Assembly: GCA_963995525.1 (NCBI GenBank)
Contig: OZ023212.1
Location: 14,910,434-14,974,433, forward strand
Source: Escarpia spicata
Taxonomy: Eukaryota > Annelida > Polychaeta > Sabellida > Siboglinidae
DNA length: 64,000 nucleotides
Reading direction: 5' to 3'
Below, piece by piece: positions 63,200 through 64,000 of this stretch. The translations under genes and the position numbers were made by a program. How positions within the stretch are numbered: the stretch's first letter is position 1; each line of letters opens with the position of its first letter. The notes beneath the pieces were generated by a model. That model saw nothing but the letters and a program-made list of their open reading frames with translations, did not search any database and had not been told where the DNA came from.

Positions 63200-64000
63200 C
63201 AGAGCCGTAGCTAGCCTAAAACAACCGGGGGAGGGCAGTAAAACAATGCAGTCGCGGGGGTTCTCTCCCAGAAAATAAAAAAAATGCACCCCCCAGGATC
63301 ACTTCCTCGCGCCGTTGCGTGCAGTGATTCACCAATTGCTTTTACACAAACAAACCTCTTCGGGTGTGGGAAGATGTTTGACTTTCTATGGACATATAAC
63401 ATTCCGAGGCGATTGAACCGTCTATATGTCATTGTTGACCGATTCCACTACTTGAGGCGTCGCATGGCAGAAAAGGACCGCTCGCAAGCAACGCTTCTGT
63501 CAGGTGTAGTGAGGAAGATGTTTACGGTCTTGCTCGTGACGGCGAATGTTTGACCACACGCCGAAATCGGTTCACGTGAAGACGACGGTCGTGGAACTCG
63601 AAGGACATCGTAAGTCTTTCGTCTGTTTCGTTTGTTCAACAGTACTCAGTTAGTCCTGTGTCATCTAGTTTCTGTAGGTTGGACGGCACGAGGTCTTGAG
63701 TTGCAGTGGTCACTCGAAAATCGTTCAGCCAACTCGTCAAGGACGTGGTCAATAAATGGGTAAAATATATTGATGCAATAGTAGTCAGCAGTTGATTGAT
63801 CCGCGTCTCCAGCATTGGCGCGATGGCGGTGAAGCTGTCCCGTTCTGGGTTTACGAATCTCAACACCTGTAGAGTTGGTCACCAGCCTAACAGGCCGCCA
63901 TATTTCTTCCCACCCTGATGGGATGGTCCTGCAGTCCCGGATGCATTTACTCGCCAACGAAATGTCCTCGTATGCATCACCCAGATTGCACTGTTTGGCT
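63200..64000 (-). pseudogene. hAT transposase, C-terminal half, three stops
   Basis: A minus-strand transposase entering from the right edge. In one single frame it reads HRHRANAGDADQSTADYYCI and FYPFIDHVLDELAERFSS (about 63730-63880), then LTTPDRSVACERSFSAMRR (about 63450-63510) and STMTYRRFNRLGMLYVHRKS (about 63370-63435). The ERSFSAxRRLK...RSTM...RL..L...H pattern is the hAT C-terminal dimerisation domain, and HRAN...PFIDHxxxEL is the ZMYM1-like hAT body. The frame is broken by stops at 63661 (TGA), 63646 (TGA) and 63448 (TAG) but not by frameshifts. The element's 3' terminus is probably CAGAGCCGTAGCTAG at 63200, 11 bases left of the last open codons. The start and the other terminus are outside the window. 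Confidence 0.85.

Overview
The window is an intergenic or very gene-poor stretch of an animal (metazoan) nuclear genome. The evidence is a mix of non-LTR retrotransposons (CR1 and L2 types and others), hAT and pogo/Tigger-type DNA transposons, foldback elements, long microsatellites and several large minisatellites. There is no operon-like gene packing, no bacterial ribosome-binding context, and no rRNA or intact tRNA gene. A marine invertebrate (cephalochordate, mollusc, echinoderm or similar) would fit, but the species cannot be fixed from sequence alone. A 200-base run of N shows that this is a scaffolded assembly.

Layout. 1-5.0 kb: spacer, compound microsatellites and a decayed L2-type LINE (minus strand). 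5.0-11.5 kb: a 55-bp minisatellite joined to a ~1.5-kb unit carrying a CAG tract. The whole block is duplicated, with an inverted piece of minisatellite at the junction, and it runs into a DNA transposon with perfect 15-bp terminal inverted repeats. 12.6-13.3 kb: a non-autonomous hAT element with an 8-bp target duplication. 13.3-25.8 kb: mostly unrecognised sequence with a foldback, a LINE 3' tail and a SINE-like unit with a (GACC)n tail. 25.8-27 kb: a 1.1-kb triplet/hexamer array. 27-35.9 kb: LINE scraps, and a candidate two-exon open region at 29.1-30.5 kb whose second part resembles a small basic protein of virus-like (Polinton/adintovirus-like) elements.

35.9-40.4 kb: the best-preserved element, a nearly full-length CR1-type LINE on the minus strand. 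ORF1 encodes a zinc finger, a coiled region and an SGNH esterase; ORF2 encodes an AP endonuclease and a reverse transcriptase. ORF2 has a single premature stop. It joins ORF1 through a -1 overlap that contains a canonical U UUA AAC slippery heptamer directly before the ORF1 stop, and no ATG lies upstream of the endonuclease motifs. This suggests that ORF2 is made as an ORF1-ORF2 frameshift fusion.

40.4-64 kb: further spacer, long CA/TA/GA/CTGC/CTGT arrays (two beside perfect palindromes), L2 and other LINE 3' fragments, and a 1180-bp pogo/Tigger-like element with a TA duplication. The core of that element recurs inside a second, hAT-like element that itself received a LINE tail. There are also 30-bp and 38-bp minisatellites and, at the right edge, the C-terminal half of a hAT transposase with three in-frame stops. 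No confident host protein-coding gene is visible; one possible terminal exon (45.3-45.5 kb) is listed at low confidence.
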